Shown: piece by piece, positions 35,501-44,727 of the stretch
Layout of the letters: every line of letters starts with the position of its first letter
Numbering within the stretch: position 1 is the first letter of the stretch
Assembly: GCF_016287535.1 (NCBI RefSeq)
Contig: NZ_JAEFAJ010000008.1
Coordinates: 30,685 to 94,684 of the forward strand
Direction: 5' to 3'
DNA from: Ruminococcus sp.
GTDB taxonomy: Bacteria; Bacillota; Clostridia; Oscillospirales; Ruminococcaceae
Length of the DNA: 64,000 bases
Translations under genes and position numbers: made by a program
Notes under the pieces: generated by a model
Databases searched by the model: none
Told to the model about the DNA's origin: nothing
What the model saw: the letters and a program-made list of their open reading frames with translations, nothing else

Positions 35501-35542
35501 TTGACAAATTCATTAATACGTGCTATGATATATATAACATAG
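35501..35542 (+). promoter_or_regulatory. strong promoter with overlapping inverted repeat before the RHH regulator
   Basis: TTGACA (35501-35506), 17 bases, TATGAT (35524-35529) with TGC in front. CTATG (35523-35527) and CATAG (35538-35542), 10 bases apart, overlap the -10 and could be the operator of the ribbon-helix-helix protein encoded next. Confidence 0.65.
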
Positions 35543-35560
35543 AAGGGAAGTGATGTGCCT

Positions 35561-36205
35561 ATGAAAAAAAGCGTTTATAGTCTCGTACTTATGGACGATG
35601 TAATAAAAGCTGTCGATGAACAAGCGTACAGGCTCGGTACGAGCCGCTCAAATCTCATTAATCAGATACTTGCCGAGCACCTTTCATGTGTGACTCCTGA
35701 AATGCGAATGCGCGAGATTTTCGGGCAGGTTGCTCAGTTGGTCAGCAGCTCATTCAGGATACAGGAGCAACGTTCTCCGTCGCTTATGACGGTCAGGACA
35801 GCACTTGAATACAAATATCGACCGACTATAAGCTATAAGGTGGAGCTTGAGCGTTCCCCTCAGAAGTACCTTGGTACTTTGCGTGTTAATATACGAACGC
35901 AAAGTGTTGCTCTTATAGATATGTTTCACAGCTTTTTTGCATATAGGGCAAAGCTGGAAAGTGCTTATCTTTCAGGTATCGGAGTTGACGGCTACAGCTG
36001 CGAGATAGGTGATGGAAGTTTCTCAAGAAAACTCATAAATACAGGAGCACTAACTGGTGAACAGGCTGGTGAGGCTATTGGTGAGTACATAAAAGATCTA
36101 GATCATGCCGTGAAGACATATTTTGCCGCTCCGGAATCATTTGCGGAGAGCGCACGTATACTTGAAAAAAACTATCGTGCTCTTTTGAGCAGATACATTA
36201 TTTAG
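35561..36205 (+). CDS. ribbon-helix-helix protein next to clpB
   Basis: 214 aa from ATG 35561. The first 45 residues (KKSVYSLVLMDDVIKAVDEQAYRLGTSRSNLINQILAEHL) form a CopG/Arc-like ribbon-helix-helix DNA-binding fold. The following 170 residues are of a kind I do not recognise, soluble, mixed alpha/beta. clpB starts 51 bases downstream, so the two probably share a transcript. No CtsR, HrcA or CIRCE element is visible in front of clpB, so this protein is a candidate alternative regulator of the chaperone or a client of it. An upstream GTG at 35555 is too close to the GGGAAG site. Confidence 0.7.
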   Translation: MKKSVYSLVLMDDVIKAVDEQAYRLGTSRSNLINQILAEHLSCVTPEMRMREIFGQVAQLVSSSFRIQEQRSPSLMTVRTALEYKYRPTISYKVELERSPQKYLGTLRVNIRTQSVALIDMFHSFFAYRAKLESAYLSGIGVDGYSCEIGDGSFSRKLINTGALTGEQAGEAIGEYIKDLDHAVKTYFAAPESFAESARILEKNYRALLSRYII

Positions 36206-36256
36206 GAAGAAGAAAAGGATAAATTTGAAAAATAATGACAACAGGAGGGTATTGTT

Positions 36257-38854
36257 ATGAATGCAGAGAAATTAACTCAGAAGTCTATTGACGCAGTAAG
36301 AAAGGCTCAGAGTATTGCTGTTATGAAGTCAAATTCAGTAATAGAGCCTATTCATCTGCTTGCGGGACTTGTAAGGCAGGAGAACGGTCTTATTCCTCAG
36401 CTCCTGAAAAAAATGAATATTGACGAAGATATCTTTGACGGTGAAATTGAGAAGATAATAAACGGACTTCCTAAGGTAACTGGCAGCGGCAGAAGTAGCA
36501 ATCTCGGAATATCTGCCGTGTGTGACCGCGTGCTTACAAATGCTGAGAGTATTGCTTCAAATATGAAGGATGAATTCGTATCAGTTGAGCACCTTATGAT
36601 TTCACTCATTGAGTGCAAAGACAGAGATGTTGAGCAGCTATTAAGTACATTTAACATAACTAAAGACGGTTTCCTCGGAGTTCTTATGTCGGTAAGAGGC
36701 AATACACGAGTTACAACGGAAAATCCAGAAGACACCTATGATGTTCTTACAAAATACGGTCAGGAACTCGTTGGCCTTGCGAGGCGTAACAAGCTCGACC
36801 CGGTTATCGGACGTGACAGCGAGATACGTAACGTTATCCGAATCCTTTCAAGAAAGACGAAAAACAATCCTGTCCTCATTGGTGAGCCGGGCGTCGGAAA
36901 AACTGCTATTGCAGAAGGACTTGCCCTTCGTATTGTGGCCGGGGACGTTCCTGACAGCCTCAAGGACAGAAAAGTATTCTCCCTCGATATGGGTGCTCTC
37001 GTCGCCGGAGCAAAGTACAGAGGTGAATTTGAGGAGCGTCTGAAAGCTGTTCTTAATGAAATAAAGAACAGTAATGGTCAAATACTCCTATTCATTGATG
37101 AGTTGCATACTATTGTCGGAGCAGGTAAAACTGATGGTGCAATGGACGCAGGAAATCTCTTGAAGCCTATGTTGGCAAGAGGTGAGTTACACTGTATAGG
37201 TGCTACGACACTCAATGAGTATCGACAGTATATCGAGAAGGATCCTGCACTTGAAAGGCGTTTCCAGCCAGTTATGGTTGACGAGCCAAGCGTTGAGGAT
37301 ACTATTTCAATACTGCGTGGCCTTAAGGAGCGCTATGAAGTATTCCATGGTGTTAAAATAAGCGATAACGCACTTATCTCGGCTGCGGTATTATCTAACC
37401 GCTATATCACTGATCGTTTCCTTCCGGATAAGGCTATCGACCTTATTGATGAAGCTTGTGCGACTATTCGTACAGAAATGGATTCCATGCCTACCGAGCT
37501 TGATGTTATCTCCCGTAAGATTGTTCAGTTGGAAATTGAAGAAGCTGCTCTGAAAAAAGAAAGCGACAATATTTCTCAGGAACACTTGGAGGAAATCCAA
37601 AAGGAGCTTGCGGAGCTTCGTGAGAAGTTCAACAGTATGAAAGCTAAATGGGAAAACGAAAAGAACGATATATCTGCTGTTCAGAAGCTTCGTGAGGAGA
37701 TAGAACGTACAGGTGGCGAAATTGATAAGGCTGAGCGTGAGTATGATCTTAACAAGGCGGCAGAACTCAAATACGGAAAGCTTCCACAATTACAGAAGGA
37801 ACTTGAGGAGCTTGAAAAGCAGGCAGAGCATGACGTTGAAAACGGAAGATTGCTTCGTGATAAGGTGACAGAGGATGAAATTGCAAAGATAGTTTGCCGT
37901 TGGACTGGAATACCTGTTTCAAAGCTTATGGAAGGCGAAAAAGAAAAGATACTTGGACTTGAGAAACTTCTTCACAAGAGAGTTATCGGTCAGGATGAAG
38001 CAGTTACAAAGGTGAGCGAGGCTATACTGCGTTCACGTGCAGGTATCCAGGCTCCAGACAGACCTATCGGATCATTCTTGTTCCTTGGCCCTACTGGAGT
38101 TGGTAAAACTGAGCTTGCAAAAGCTCTTTCGGAGATACTATTTGACGATGAGCGAAATATAATTCGTATCGATATGAGTGAATATATGGAGAAATTCAGC
38201 GTAAGTCGTCTGATTGGAGCGCCTCCTGGATATGTCGGATATGATGAGGGCGGTCAGCTTACAGAGGCAGTACGCAGAAAGCCATACTCTGTAGTGCTCT
38301 TTGATGAGATAGAAAAGGCACACCCTGATGTATTCAATATTCTGCTTCAGGTGCTTGATGATGGTCGTATCACAGATTCTCAAGGCAGGACAGTTGACTT
38401 TAAAAATACTATCATAATACTCACTTCGAATCTCGGTTCACCGTATATACTTGAAGGTATTGATGCAAACGGTGAGATAACCGACGAAGCACGCAGTCAG
38501 GTTGAGGGATTGCTGAAAACTCAGTTCAGACCTGAATTTCTGAATCGTCTAGACGAAATAATCTTCTATAAGCCGCTTGCAAAGACTGAGATAATCAAGA
38601 TAGTTGATCTCATGCTTGCTGATCTGCAAAAGCGTCTTGATGACAAGCATATCCGTATAAATGTCAGCGAAGCTGCTAAGAATTACATCGTAGATTGCGG
38701 TTATGATCCGAATTTTGGTGCAAGACCACTGAGAAGATTTATTCAGCGTAATATTGAGACTCTTGCCGCTAAACGTATCATAGGCGGAAATCTCGGTGCA
38801 GGGGACATTATTGATATAGACCTTGACGCTAATGGAAAACTGATTGCTGACTAA
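36257..38854 (+). CDS. clpB: ATP-dependent disaggregase ClpB
   Basis: 865 aa. Layout: N-domain (1-145), first AAA+ domain with Walker A GEPGVGKT at 209-216, the long coiled-coil middle domain at about 400-520 that distinguishes ClpB from ClpC/ClpA, second AAA+ domain with GPTGVGKT at 611-618 and the [13 protein letters not shown] pore loop. It rescues aggregated proteins with DnaK. AGGAGGG ribosome site. Codon and base use are slightly more AT-rich than the dcw genes. Confidence 0.96.
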   Translation: MNAEKLTQKSIDAVRKAQSIAVMKSNSVIEPIHLLAGLVRQENGLIPQLLKKMNIDEDIFDGEIEKIINGLPKVTGSGRSSNLGISAVCDRVLTNAESIASNMKDEFVSVEHLMISLIECKDRDVEQLLSTFNITKDGFLGVLMSVRGNTRVTTENPEDTYDVLTKYGQELVGLARRNKLDPVIGRDSEIRNVIRILSRKTKNNPVLIGEPGVGKTAIAEGLALRIVAGDVPDSLKDRKVFSLDMGALVAGAKYRGEFEERLKAVLNEIKNSNGQILLFIDELHTIVGAGKTDGAMDAGNLLKPMLARGELHCIGATTLNEYRQYIEKDPALERRFQPVMVDEPSVEDTISILRGLKERYEVFHGVKISDNALISAAVLSNRYITDRFLPDKAIDLIDEACATIRTEMDSMPTELDVISRKIVQLEIEEAALKKESDNISQEHLEEIQKELAELREKFNSMKAKWENEKNDISAVQKLREEIERTGGEIDKAEREYDLNKAAELKYGKLPQLQKELEELEKQAEHDVENGRLLRDKVTEDEIAKIVCRWTGIPVSKLMEGEKEKILGLEKLLHKRVIGQDEAVTKVSEAILRSRAGIQAPDRPIGSFLFLGPTGVGKTELAKALSEILFDDERNIIRIDMSEYMEKFSVSRLIGAPPGYVGYDEGGQLTEAVRRKPYSVVLFDEIEKAHPDVFNILLQVLDDGRITDSQGRTVDFKNTIIILTSNLGSPYILEGIDANGEITDEARSQVEGLLKTQFRPEFLNRLDEIIFYKPLAKTEIIKIVDLMLADLQKRLDDKHIRINVSEAAKNYIVDCGYDPNFGARPLRRFIQRNIETLAAKRIIGGNLGAGDIIDIDLDANGKLIAD

Positions 38855-38906
38855 TCTTTGATTAATTTGTAATTTGTTCAGGACTATTGAAGTAAATAGA
38901 TAACTG

Positions 38907-38940
38907 TGAAAAGGGCGGAAGACATCCGCTCTTTTCATTT
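38907..38940 (+). terminator. clpB terminator
   Basis: TGAAAAGGGCGGA (38907-38919) pairs with TCCGCTCTTTTCA (38925-38937), one G-U, 5-base loop, then TTT. Confidence 0.8.
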
Positions 38941-39144
38941 ACCAATACAATTGATAAAAGGGACGGATGATCGTTATTCTAAACGTCTATAGTTATTAAT
39001 AATGTAATTCTATGTTATGCACAAAATTTTTAACGTAAAATTGGCAGAATTGTCAAGGCATATGTAATCACGCATTGTATGTCTATAAATAGTAATTAAC
39101 TACCATTTCTAGGTAATAAGCTAAAAACCGGCAGTTAATTAATG

Positions 39145-39178
39145 ATTTTTCAAAATTGGTAAACCAATTTTGAAAAAT
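39145..39178. repeat. near-perfect palindrome of 16-bp arms in the long gap before HU
   Basis: TTTTTCAAAATTGGT (39146-39160) and ACCAATTTTGAAAAA (39163-39177) are perfect complements with a 2-base centre, extended by A-T outside. The surrounding 440-base gap (38941-39383) is very AT-rich and has no gene. It could form a cruciform, be an operator for a large dimeric protein, or be a terminator-like hairpin. Confidence 0.65.
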
Positions 39179-39383
39179 TGGTCAACAACTTTTGAGATTT
39201 TAAAGTTGCCTGTATTCCTTTATATTTCGGAATATATTGGCCAAATTATACTATACGTAATACAAAATTGCGCGTGAAAAAATTATCGGAACGTAAAATA
39301 GGCAAAAACTATGTCTGATTTGAATAAAAAAACCCTTGCAAATGGCTGTATATACGTCAATTTGTCTTTTTTTCATGAATTAC

Positions 39384-39412
39384 TTGACAAATTGGAATAA
39401 TGGGTATATAAT
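39384..39412 (+). promoter_or_regulatory. consensus promoter of the HU gene
   Basis: TTGACA (39384-39389), 17 bases, TATAAT (39407-39412): both boxes match the consensus exactly, as expected for an abundant nucleoid protein. Confidence 0.85.
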
Positions 39413-39448
39413 TCAATTGTAAAATCTTATTTATGGAGGATACTAACT

Positions 39449-39724
39449 ATGACAAAGACAGAATTAATCAGTGCAGTAGCTGACAAGGCTGACTTCACAA
39501 AGAAGAACGCTGAGACTGCTGTAAACGCAATCATCTCAACAATTACAGACGCTCTCGCTGGCGGTGAGAAGGTTTCTATCGTTGGATTTGGTACATTTGA
39601 GGTTCGTGACCGTAAGGCTAAGCAGGTTATCAACCCTCAGACAAAGAAAATGATGACAGCTCCTGCTTCTAAGGCTCCTGCTTTCAAGGCTGGCCAGGCG
39701 CTCAAGAACGCTGTAAACAAGTAA
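39449..39724 (+). CDS. hup: nucleoid protein HU
   Basis: 91 aa, the usual length. MTKTELISAVADKADFTKKNAE start, the GFGTFEVRDRKAKQVINPQT arm with Arg and Pro that intercalates DNA, and the ending FKAGQALKNAVN. HU bends and compacts DNA as a dimer. Strong GGAGGA site. The next gene, 20 bases on, encodes another DNA-binding-type protein. Confidence 0.96.
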   Translation: MTKTELISAVADKADFTKKNAETAVNAIISTITDALAGGEKVSIVGFGTFEVRDRKAKQVINPQTKKMMTAPASKAPAFKAGQALKNAVNK

Positions 39725-39743
39725 TTCTAAGGAGGATACTATC

Positions 39744-40214
39744 ATGGCTGAGAAAACTGCAGAAAAGAAAGTAGTAGAAACAGTTGCTGCTGCTCCTGCT
39801 GAGGAGAAGAAGGCTCCTGCTAAGAAGGCTTCCGCTGCTAAGACAGCTGCTGCTGCTAAGAAGCCTGCTGAAAAGAAGGCTGCTGCTAAGAAGCCTGCTG
39901 CTAAGAAGCCGGCTGACAAGAAGCCAGCTGCTAAGAAGCCTGCTGAAAAGAAGGCTGTTGCTAAGAAGCCAGCTGCTAAGAAGCCAGCTGCTAAGAAGCC
40001 TGCTGCTAAGAAGACTGCTGCAGCTGCCGTAGACAGCAAGGTAGTTATTCAGGCAATGGGTTCAGAGGTAAGCACAGCTGATCTTATTGCAAAGGCTACA
40101 AAGGCTTCAGGTGTTAAGAAAGCCGATAAGGTTGATATCTATATAAGACCTGACGTTAACAGAGTTTATTATGTTGTTAACGGCGATATCCTTGGCGATT
40201 TTAACCTCTTCTAA
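39744..40214 (+). CDS. histone H1-like Lys/Ala/Pro repeat protein with DUF6465-type C-terminal domain
   Basis: 156 aa. Residues of about 20-95 are made of KKPAAKK/KKPAEKK repeats, as in eukaryotic H1 tails, Hc1 and the tails of some bacterial HU proteins. The last 60 residues (VDSKVVIQAMGSEVSTADLI to VYYVVNGDILGDFNLF) are a small folded domain with Tyr-rich strand, which I recall as DUF6465 of clostridia. It is in one operon with HU, so nonspecific DNA compaction is the likely role. The DNA repeats of CTGCTAAGAAG are prone to slippage, so length may vary between strains. Confidence 0.78.
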   Translation: MAEKTAEKKVVETVAAAPAEEKKAPAKKASAAKTAAAAKKPAEKKAAAKKPAAKKPADKKPAAKKPAEKKAVAKKPAAKKPAAKKPAAKKTAAAAVDSKVVIQAMGSEVSTADLIAKATKASGVKKADKVDIYIRPDVNRVYYVVNGDILGDFNLF

Positions 40215-40224
40215 GAATGATTAA

Positions 40225-40250
40225 AGCTCCGCTTTTTGCGGAGCTTTTTT
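40225..40250 (+). terminator. terminator of the HU operon
   Basis: AGCTCCGC (40225-40232) pairs with GCGGAGCT (40238-40245) around five Ts, then TTTTT. A second hairpin GGGCTCTCC/GGAGAGCCC at 40280-40301 lies between the convergent genes and may serve the minus-strand dockerin gene. Confidence 0.88.
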
Positions 40251-40342
40251 GCAAATTCAAGGTATTTTTCTATAAGTTTGGGCTCTCCTGAAGGAGAGCC
40301 CTTATCATATCTATATCATGTTTTCTTTGTTCTTGTATATTT

Positions 40343-42241
40343 TTATAGTCCTAGGAGCTTGTTCTGTATGAGCTGGGCGTCAAGTACAGTTATTCCGTCA
40401 CCGTTCATGTCGGCAATACTCTCACCACGTTTTGTGAGATGGCGTCCGTCAGTGCCATCAATTCCGTACTTGTTTGGATTTGCAAGAGCCTGCATTATGA
40501 GCACAGCGTCAGCCATACTCAGTGAATTGTCGCAATTTGCATCGCCTGTTTCACCTCCGTATTTTACAATTTTTAGGTCACCGAGAATAACATAATTACT
40601 CTTTGAATCAATTTTCAGAGCTCCTGATACTACATCACCTTTGCGGATATCTTCTATTTCATATCCGGGGTACATATGCGCGTCCATATCTATTCTTAAA
40701 GCGTCCATCCCCTTAAGCTTGAAACCGTAGTTAGAAATACCGTATTCAAAAGACTCAACCTCTGCGTTGTCTATACGTATGAATTGTGATGCTTTATCAG
40801 GCTGATTGATATATACTCTGAACGTAAGGCCACTAACACCATAAAGCTCTCTTTCGTATTCATCACCCCTGATGCTGAGCTTTATGCTTGAGTATCCGCC
40901 TTTGCCGAACTTTACGATATAAGCACTGTCACCGCTGAGTTTTGTGAACTCGTCTACTGTATAGGTTTTTCCAGTGAAATCAGATATTGTTATGTATTCA
41001 GAAGCTATATTATCAACTTCCCATACGTAATCAGTTCTCAGTACCTCACTTTCACCCTTGTTGTTATGTCTTGATACAGAATGGTAAGCATTGATTACAA
41101 GTCCGCTTAGATCAAATTCCTCTCCTTCATTATATATAGTCTTTGTAGGGAGAGTTTTTATGCCGTCAAAGTGGTCCACGCCTGTGCCATACATCCACAT
41201 TACAGGCTCTTCTGTGGTAGTGGTTGTTGTTGAGTTTTGGACATCATCATTGATAGTTACATTATAGGAGAATTTTACATTTGTGCACCAATTGAAATCA
41301 TAATAATTTCCTACAGTGCCATCGTAGCTTACAGTATAATCTCCTGCAGGAAGTGTGTTGAACTTACTTCCGCTTACGCTCTTTTCATTTTTGTCAGTAA
41401 CATTAAAGCTGCTGATAGAAAAGTAGCTTTCATCATATTGTCTGCTGGTATTATTGTTAGGGTTGTTTTTGGGATTTTCAGTTGCTCTGATTAATAGTCT
41501 CTTGATATTAAGCTCTTCACCTGTATTATAAACTGTTTTTTCCGGATAATACAACACTTTGTTGAAAACATATGTTTTATGTGTTGTTGGCATTACCATT
41601 GTTGTTGTTAAAGTAGTAGTTGTAGTAATTGTTGTGGTAACAGGATTAGTCTTTGTTGCGTTTGGGCTATCGTCAATTATAGTTACATTGTAGGAGAAAA
41701 CTACATCGTTGCATCCATTGTAGCTATAATAATCTCCTATTGAATCATAGTGACTAACAGTATACTCACCTGCAGGAAGCGTGCTGAACCTATTTCCGCT
41801 TACGGCGCTTCCTTCTTTGTCTATAACAGTAAAGTCGCCAATTTTAAAGTAGCTCTCGTCATATTGTATTTCGGCTGCATCGTCAGAGGAGTTACTGTTT
41901 ACCGTTGCGCTGATTAAAAGCCCTTTTATATCAAGCTTTTCGCCTTTATTATAAACTGTTTTTTCGGGATAGTTTATAACCTTTTTAAATACAGAAGAAA
42001 AATGCGATGAAGTAGTAGATGTTATAGATGGAAGAGTAGTAGTTGGCGTTGTCTTAACAACGTTTGCCATTGTTGTAATTTTCGTCGTTGTTATAGCCGG
42101 AGATGTTTCTGTATCAGCAGCAAATACCGTGTCAGCTTTCTGAACAGACAAAGAAGTTTTTGCATTAGTGGTTGGAACTGTCATAGTTGAAACCAGAATT
42201 GCCGATGTGACAATCATCGATAATATTTTTCTTACTTTCAT
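40343..42241 (-). CDS. secreted dockerin protein with three Ig-like repeats
   Basis: 632 aa. Signal peptide at about 1-27, Thr-rich linkers, then three related domains that each open with a PEKTVYNxGExLDIxGL-type motif (KTIYNEGEEFDLSGL in the third), the pattern of bacterial Ig-like group 3 domains. The first two are near-copies with a YTVSYDGTVGNYY-like core. A further beta-rich region at about 480-560 has no match I can name. The end is a dockerin with two Ca-binding loops (GDANCDNSLSMADAVLI and ADMNGDGITVLDAQLI). No catalytic domain is seen, so it is probably a cellulosome accessory or binding subunit. Confidence 0.82.
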   Translation of the reverse strand: MKVRKILSMIVTSAILVSTMTVPTTNAKTSLSVQKADTVFAADTETSPAITTTKITTMANVVKTTPTTTLPSITSTTSSHFSSVFKKVINYPEKTVYNKGEKLDIKGLLISATVNSNSSDDAAEIQYDESYFKIGDFTVIDKEGSAVSGNRFSTLPAGEYTVSHYDSIGDYYSYNGCNDVVFSYNVTIIDDSPNATKTNPVTTTITTTTTLTTTMVMPTTHKTYVFNKVLYYPEKTVYNTGEELNIKRLLIRATENPKNNPNNNTSRQYDESYFSISSFNVTDKNEKSVSGSKFNTLPAGDYTVSYDGTVGNYYDFNWCTNVKFSYNVTINDDVQNSTTTTTTEEPVMWMYGTGVDHFDGIKTLPTKTIYNEGEEFDLSGLVINAYHSVSRHNNKGESEVLRTDYVWEVDNIASEYITISDFTGKTYTVDEFTKLSGDSAYIVKFGKGGYSSIKLSIRGDEYERELYGVSGLTFRVYINQPDKASQFIRIDNAEVESFEYGISNYGFKLKGMDALRIDMDAHMYPGYEIEDIRKGDVVSGALKIDSKSNYVILGDLKIVKYGGETGDANCDNSLSMADAVLIMQALANPNKYGIDGTDGRHLTKRGESIADMNGDGITVLDAQLIQNKLLGL

Positions 42242-42540
42242 AATGATCCCTCTCCTTTACTATGCTTTTTTAATTTAGTTTTCCTGTTTTGTAAATTAAT
42301 ATTGTTGGTTTATGATGTGATGATATGTTTGATACCTCCTGTCTTTTTTGGGCTTTTCTATTACTTAGACGTATGAAGTAAGTAATTCTCTCACATTGTT
42401 TCAAAAAAATTTTCTTGTTCAGGAAAAACGGATATGACAGTATCAGACTTATCATCTACAAATACCAGCGGCTTTTAAGCAAAAACAGGAAAAAGACATT
42501 TGAATAGCTCAAAAGTATATTTTTTGAGCGCTAATTGCCA

Positions 42541-42569
42541 TTGAAAAGTACATATTCTCATTATATAAT
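42541..42569 (+). promoter_or_regulatory. promoter for the pectate lyase-mannanase pair
   Basis: TTGAAA (42541-42546), 17 bases, TATAAT (42564-42569). The 390-base gap between the divergent dockerin genes (42242-42632) is otherwise AT-rich with no ORF or clear repeat. Confidence 0.72.
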
Positions 42570-42632
42570 ATATAGTGTAAAGGTATGCAGTAGGCATACA
42601 GGTGGATATTGATGTAATGGAGGAATTTTATT

Positions 42633-44690
42633 ATGAAAAGCAGGCTTTTTAAGCTCAGGACAGCAACAGTAGCTGCAGCTGTAATGTTTACCCTTTCTTC
42701 TTTTGCTTTTGCGTATGTACCTTTTACGGATACGGCTGTGATTACAGCATCTGCGGCTGAGAGCAGCGTAAAAGTGCTGAGCTCCTCAGGATTCGGCGAG
42801 GGTATCTGCGCAACGTGGACTTCTGTTTCTGGCGCTTCAGGGTACAATGTATATGTTGACGGAAATAGGATAGATGATATGCTCATAAGACAGTATAAGG
42901 GTTATATGCGTGCCGACGCTGTGGGACTTAAGGCAGGCAGCCACACTATGAAGATAGTGCCTGTTATCGACGGCAAGGAAGACAGCTCGAAGGCTGCGGA
43001 GACAAAGACAAATGCATACTCTCATGACAGAAGCGGTTTCGGATTTGTGAACGGAAGTTCAAGCGGTGCATATAACGATGACGGAACACTGAAAAGCGAC
43101 GCTGTTGTTGTATATGTCACAAATGAGAACAAGGATACTGTTACTGCAAGTATTGATGCTACAGGTAAGGGAGCTGAGGAACTGACAGGTGTGCAGAATA
43201 TTATTCTGGGATATAAGAAAGGCAAGGAAAAAAGACCACTGAATATACGTTTTATCGGTAATATCACCGATCCATCCGTTCTTACAAAAGGTGATATTAT
43301 GGTAGATTCCGTAACGGCAGGATGTACTATTGAGGGAATTGGCAGCGACGCAACTTTCAACGGCTTTGGTCTTGTAATGAAGAATTGCTCTAATGTAGAG
43401 GTCAGAAATTTAGGCTTTATGAACTGCAACAGCAATGAGGGCGATGACTGCGGACTTCAGCAGAAAAACAATCATATATGGGTTCATAACTGTGATTTCT
43501 TCTACGGTGACGCAGGTTCAGACTCTGATCAGGCAAAGGGAGACGGAGCACTTGATACAAAGACTTCCACCTTTGTTACCCATTCCTATAACCATTTCTG
43601 GGATAACGGAAAGTGCAATTTACAGGGAATGAAGTCGGAATCAACTGAAAACTACATTACGTATCATCACAACTGGTACGATCACTCAGATTCTCGTCAT
43701 CCGAGAATAAGGACCTGTTCCGTGCATTGCTACAACAACTATTTCGACGGAAATGCGAAATATGGCGTAGGAGTTACTATGGGAGCTTCATGTTTTGTTG
43801 AGAATAATTATTTCCGCAACTGTAAGTATCCGATGCTCATTTCCATGCAGGGTTCAGACGAAATCACTGGAGGCACATTTTCGGGTGAGGACGGTGGTAT
43901 CATAAAGTCATACGGTAATATCATACAGGGACAGAAGGCTTTCACTCCATATCAGCAGAACAGTACAGACTTTGATGCTTATGATGCTTCTTCAAAAAAT
44001 GAGAAGATAAGCGATAATGTCAAGGCAAAGAGCGGTGGTACGACATATAACAATTTCGATACTTCGGATATAATGTATAAGTATACCCCCGATAAGGCAG
44101 AAGATGTACCTGAGTTGGTAATGGCGAAAGCGGGAAGAGTAGAAGGCGGCGACTTCAAATGGCAGTTCAACAATGACGTTGACGATGCGGCATCTGATGT
44201 GAATAAGGAGCTTAAAGCTGCGCTTGTATCATATAATGATGGCATCATTGCTGTTGGAAGCGGCTTTAAGGCTGATGATACGCCTTTTGTTACAACTACT
44301 ACGGTTGCTTTGACAACAACCACCACAACTACAACCACCACAGCTACAACAACAGCTTCAACGACTAAAACTGTAAATGAGACTTCAACGACTGCTTCTT
44401 CAACTACTACAGTGGAAACAACAACGACCAATCCTGCAACTACTACCACTGTGACCACAGAATCTGCGCAGCAGGGGATGGCAGGCGATTCAAACGGCGA
44501 CGGAGCTGTGGATATGTCGGATGCAGTGGTTATAATGCAGTCTCTTGCAAATCCTGATAAATATGTTATTGCAGCGGAGAATATGCTGAATGCGGATGTT
44601 GATAACAGAGGTAATGGAATAACCTCTTCCGATGCTCTTGCAATTCAGAAATATCTGCTCGGACTGATAAAGTCTCTGCCTAAATCATAA
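42633..44690 (+). CDS. secreted pectate lyase (PL1 family) with dockerin
   Basis: 685 aa. Signal peptide ends near residue 41 (ASA). A small Fn3-like domain covers about 46-128. The parallel beta-helix of PL1 runs from about 130 to 500: NHIWVHNCDFFYG and DGALDTKT (Ca and substrate side), HHNWYDHSDSRHPRIRTCSVH with Arg355 and Arg358 in the catalytic Arg region, then CYNNYFDG. A linker of over 50 residues, almost all Thr, leads to the dockerin (GDSNGDGAVDMSDAVVI and ADVDNRGNGITSSDALAI). It cleaves polygalacturonate by beta-elimination as a cellulosome subunit. The mannanase gene follows 37 bases later. Confidence 0.92.
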   Translation: MKSRLFKLRTATVAAAVMFTLSSFAFAYVPFTDTAVITASAAESSVKVLSSSGFGEGICATWTSVSGASGYNVYVDGNRIDDMLIRQYKGYMRADAVGLKAGSHTMKIVPVIDGKEDSSKAAETKTNAYSHDRSGFGFVNGSSSGAYNDDGTLKSDAVVVYVTNENKDTVTASIDATGKGAEELTGVQNIILGYKKGKEKRPLNIRFIGNITDPSVLTKGDIMVDSVTAGCTIEGIGSDATFNGFGLVMKNCSNVEVRNLGFMNCNSNEGDDCGLQQKNNHIWVHNCDFFYGDAGSDSDQAKGDGALDTKTSTFVTHSYNHFWDNGKCNLQGMKSESTENYITYHHNWYDHSDSRHPRIRTCSVHCYNNYFDGNAKYGVGVTMGASCFVENNYFRNCKYPMLISMQGSDEITGGTFSGEDGGIIKSYGNIIQGQKAFTPYQQNSTDFDAYDASSKNEKISDNVKAKSGGTTYNNFDTSDIMYKYTPDKAEDVPELVMAKAGRVEGGDFKWQFNNDVDDAASDVNKELKAALVSYNDGIIAVGSGFKADDTPFVTTTTVALTTTTTTTTTTATTTASTTKTVNETSTTASSTTTVETTTTNPATTTTVTTESAQQGMAGDSNGDGAVDMSDAVVIMQSLANPDKYVIAAENMLNADVDNRGNGITSSDALAIQKYLLGLIKSLPKS

Positions 44691-44727
44691 AAATAGATAA
44701 ATATTCAAATTCAAGGAGGATAAAAAC

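Noticed and set aside
39536..40039. Minus-strand frame of 167 codons rich in Ala, Gly, Leu and Phe across the HU operon
   Set aside because: It is the antisense of the KPAAKK repeats and the HU gene; its repetitiveness mirrors them.
43979..44458. Val-rich minus-strand frame of 159 codons
   Set aside because: It is the antisense of the Thr-rich linker and dockerin end of the pectate lyase.
44290..44460. ACA/ACT-rich repetitive DNA (also at 46510-46620) as a microsatellite or non-coding repeat
   Set aside because: It encodes the Thr-rich linkers before dockerins and holds frame; typical of these enzymes.
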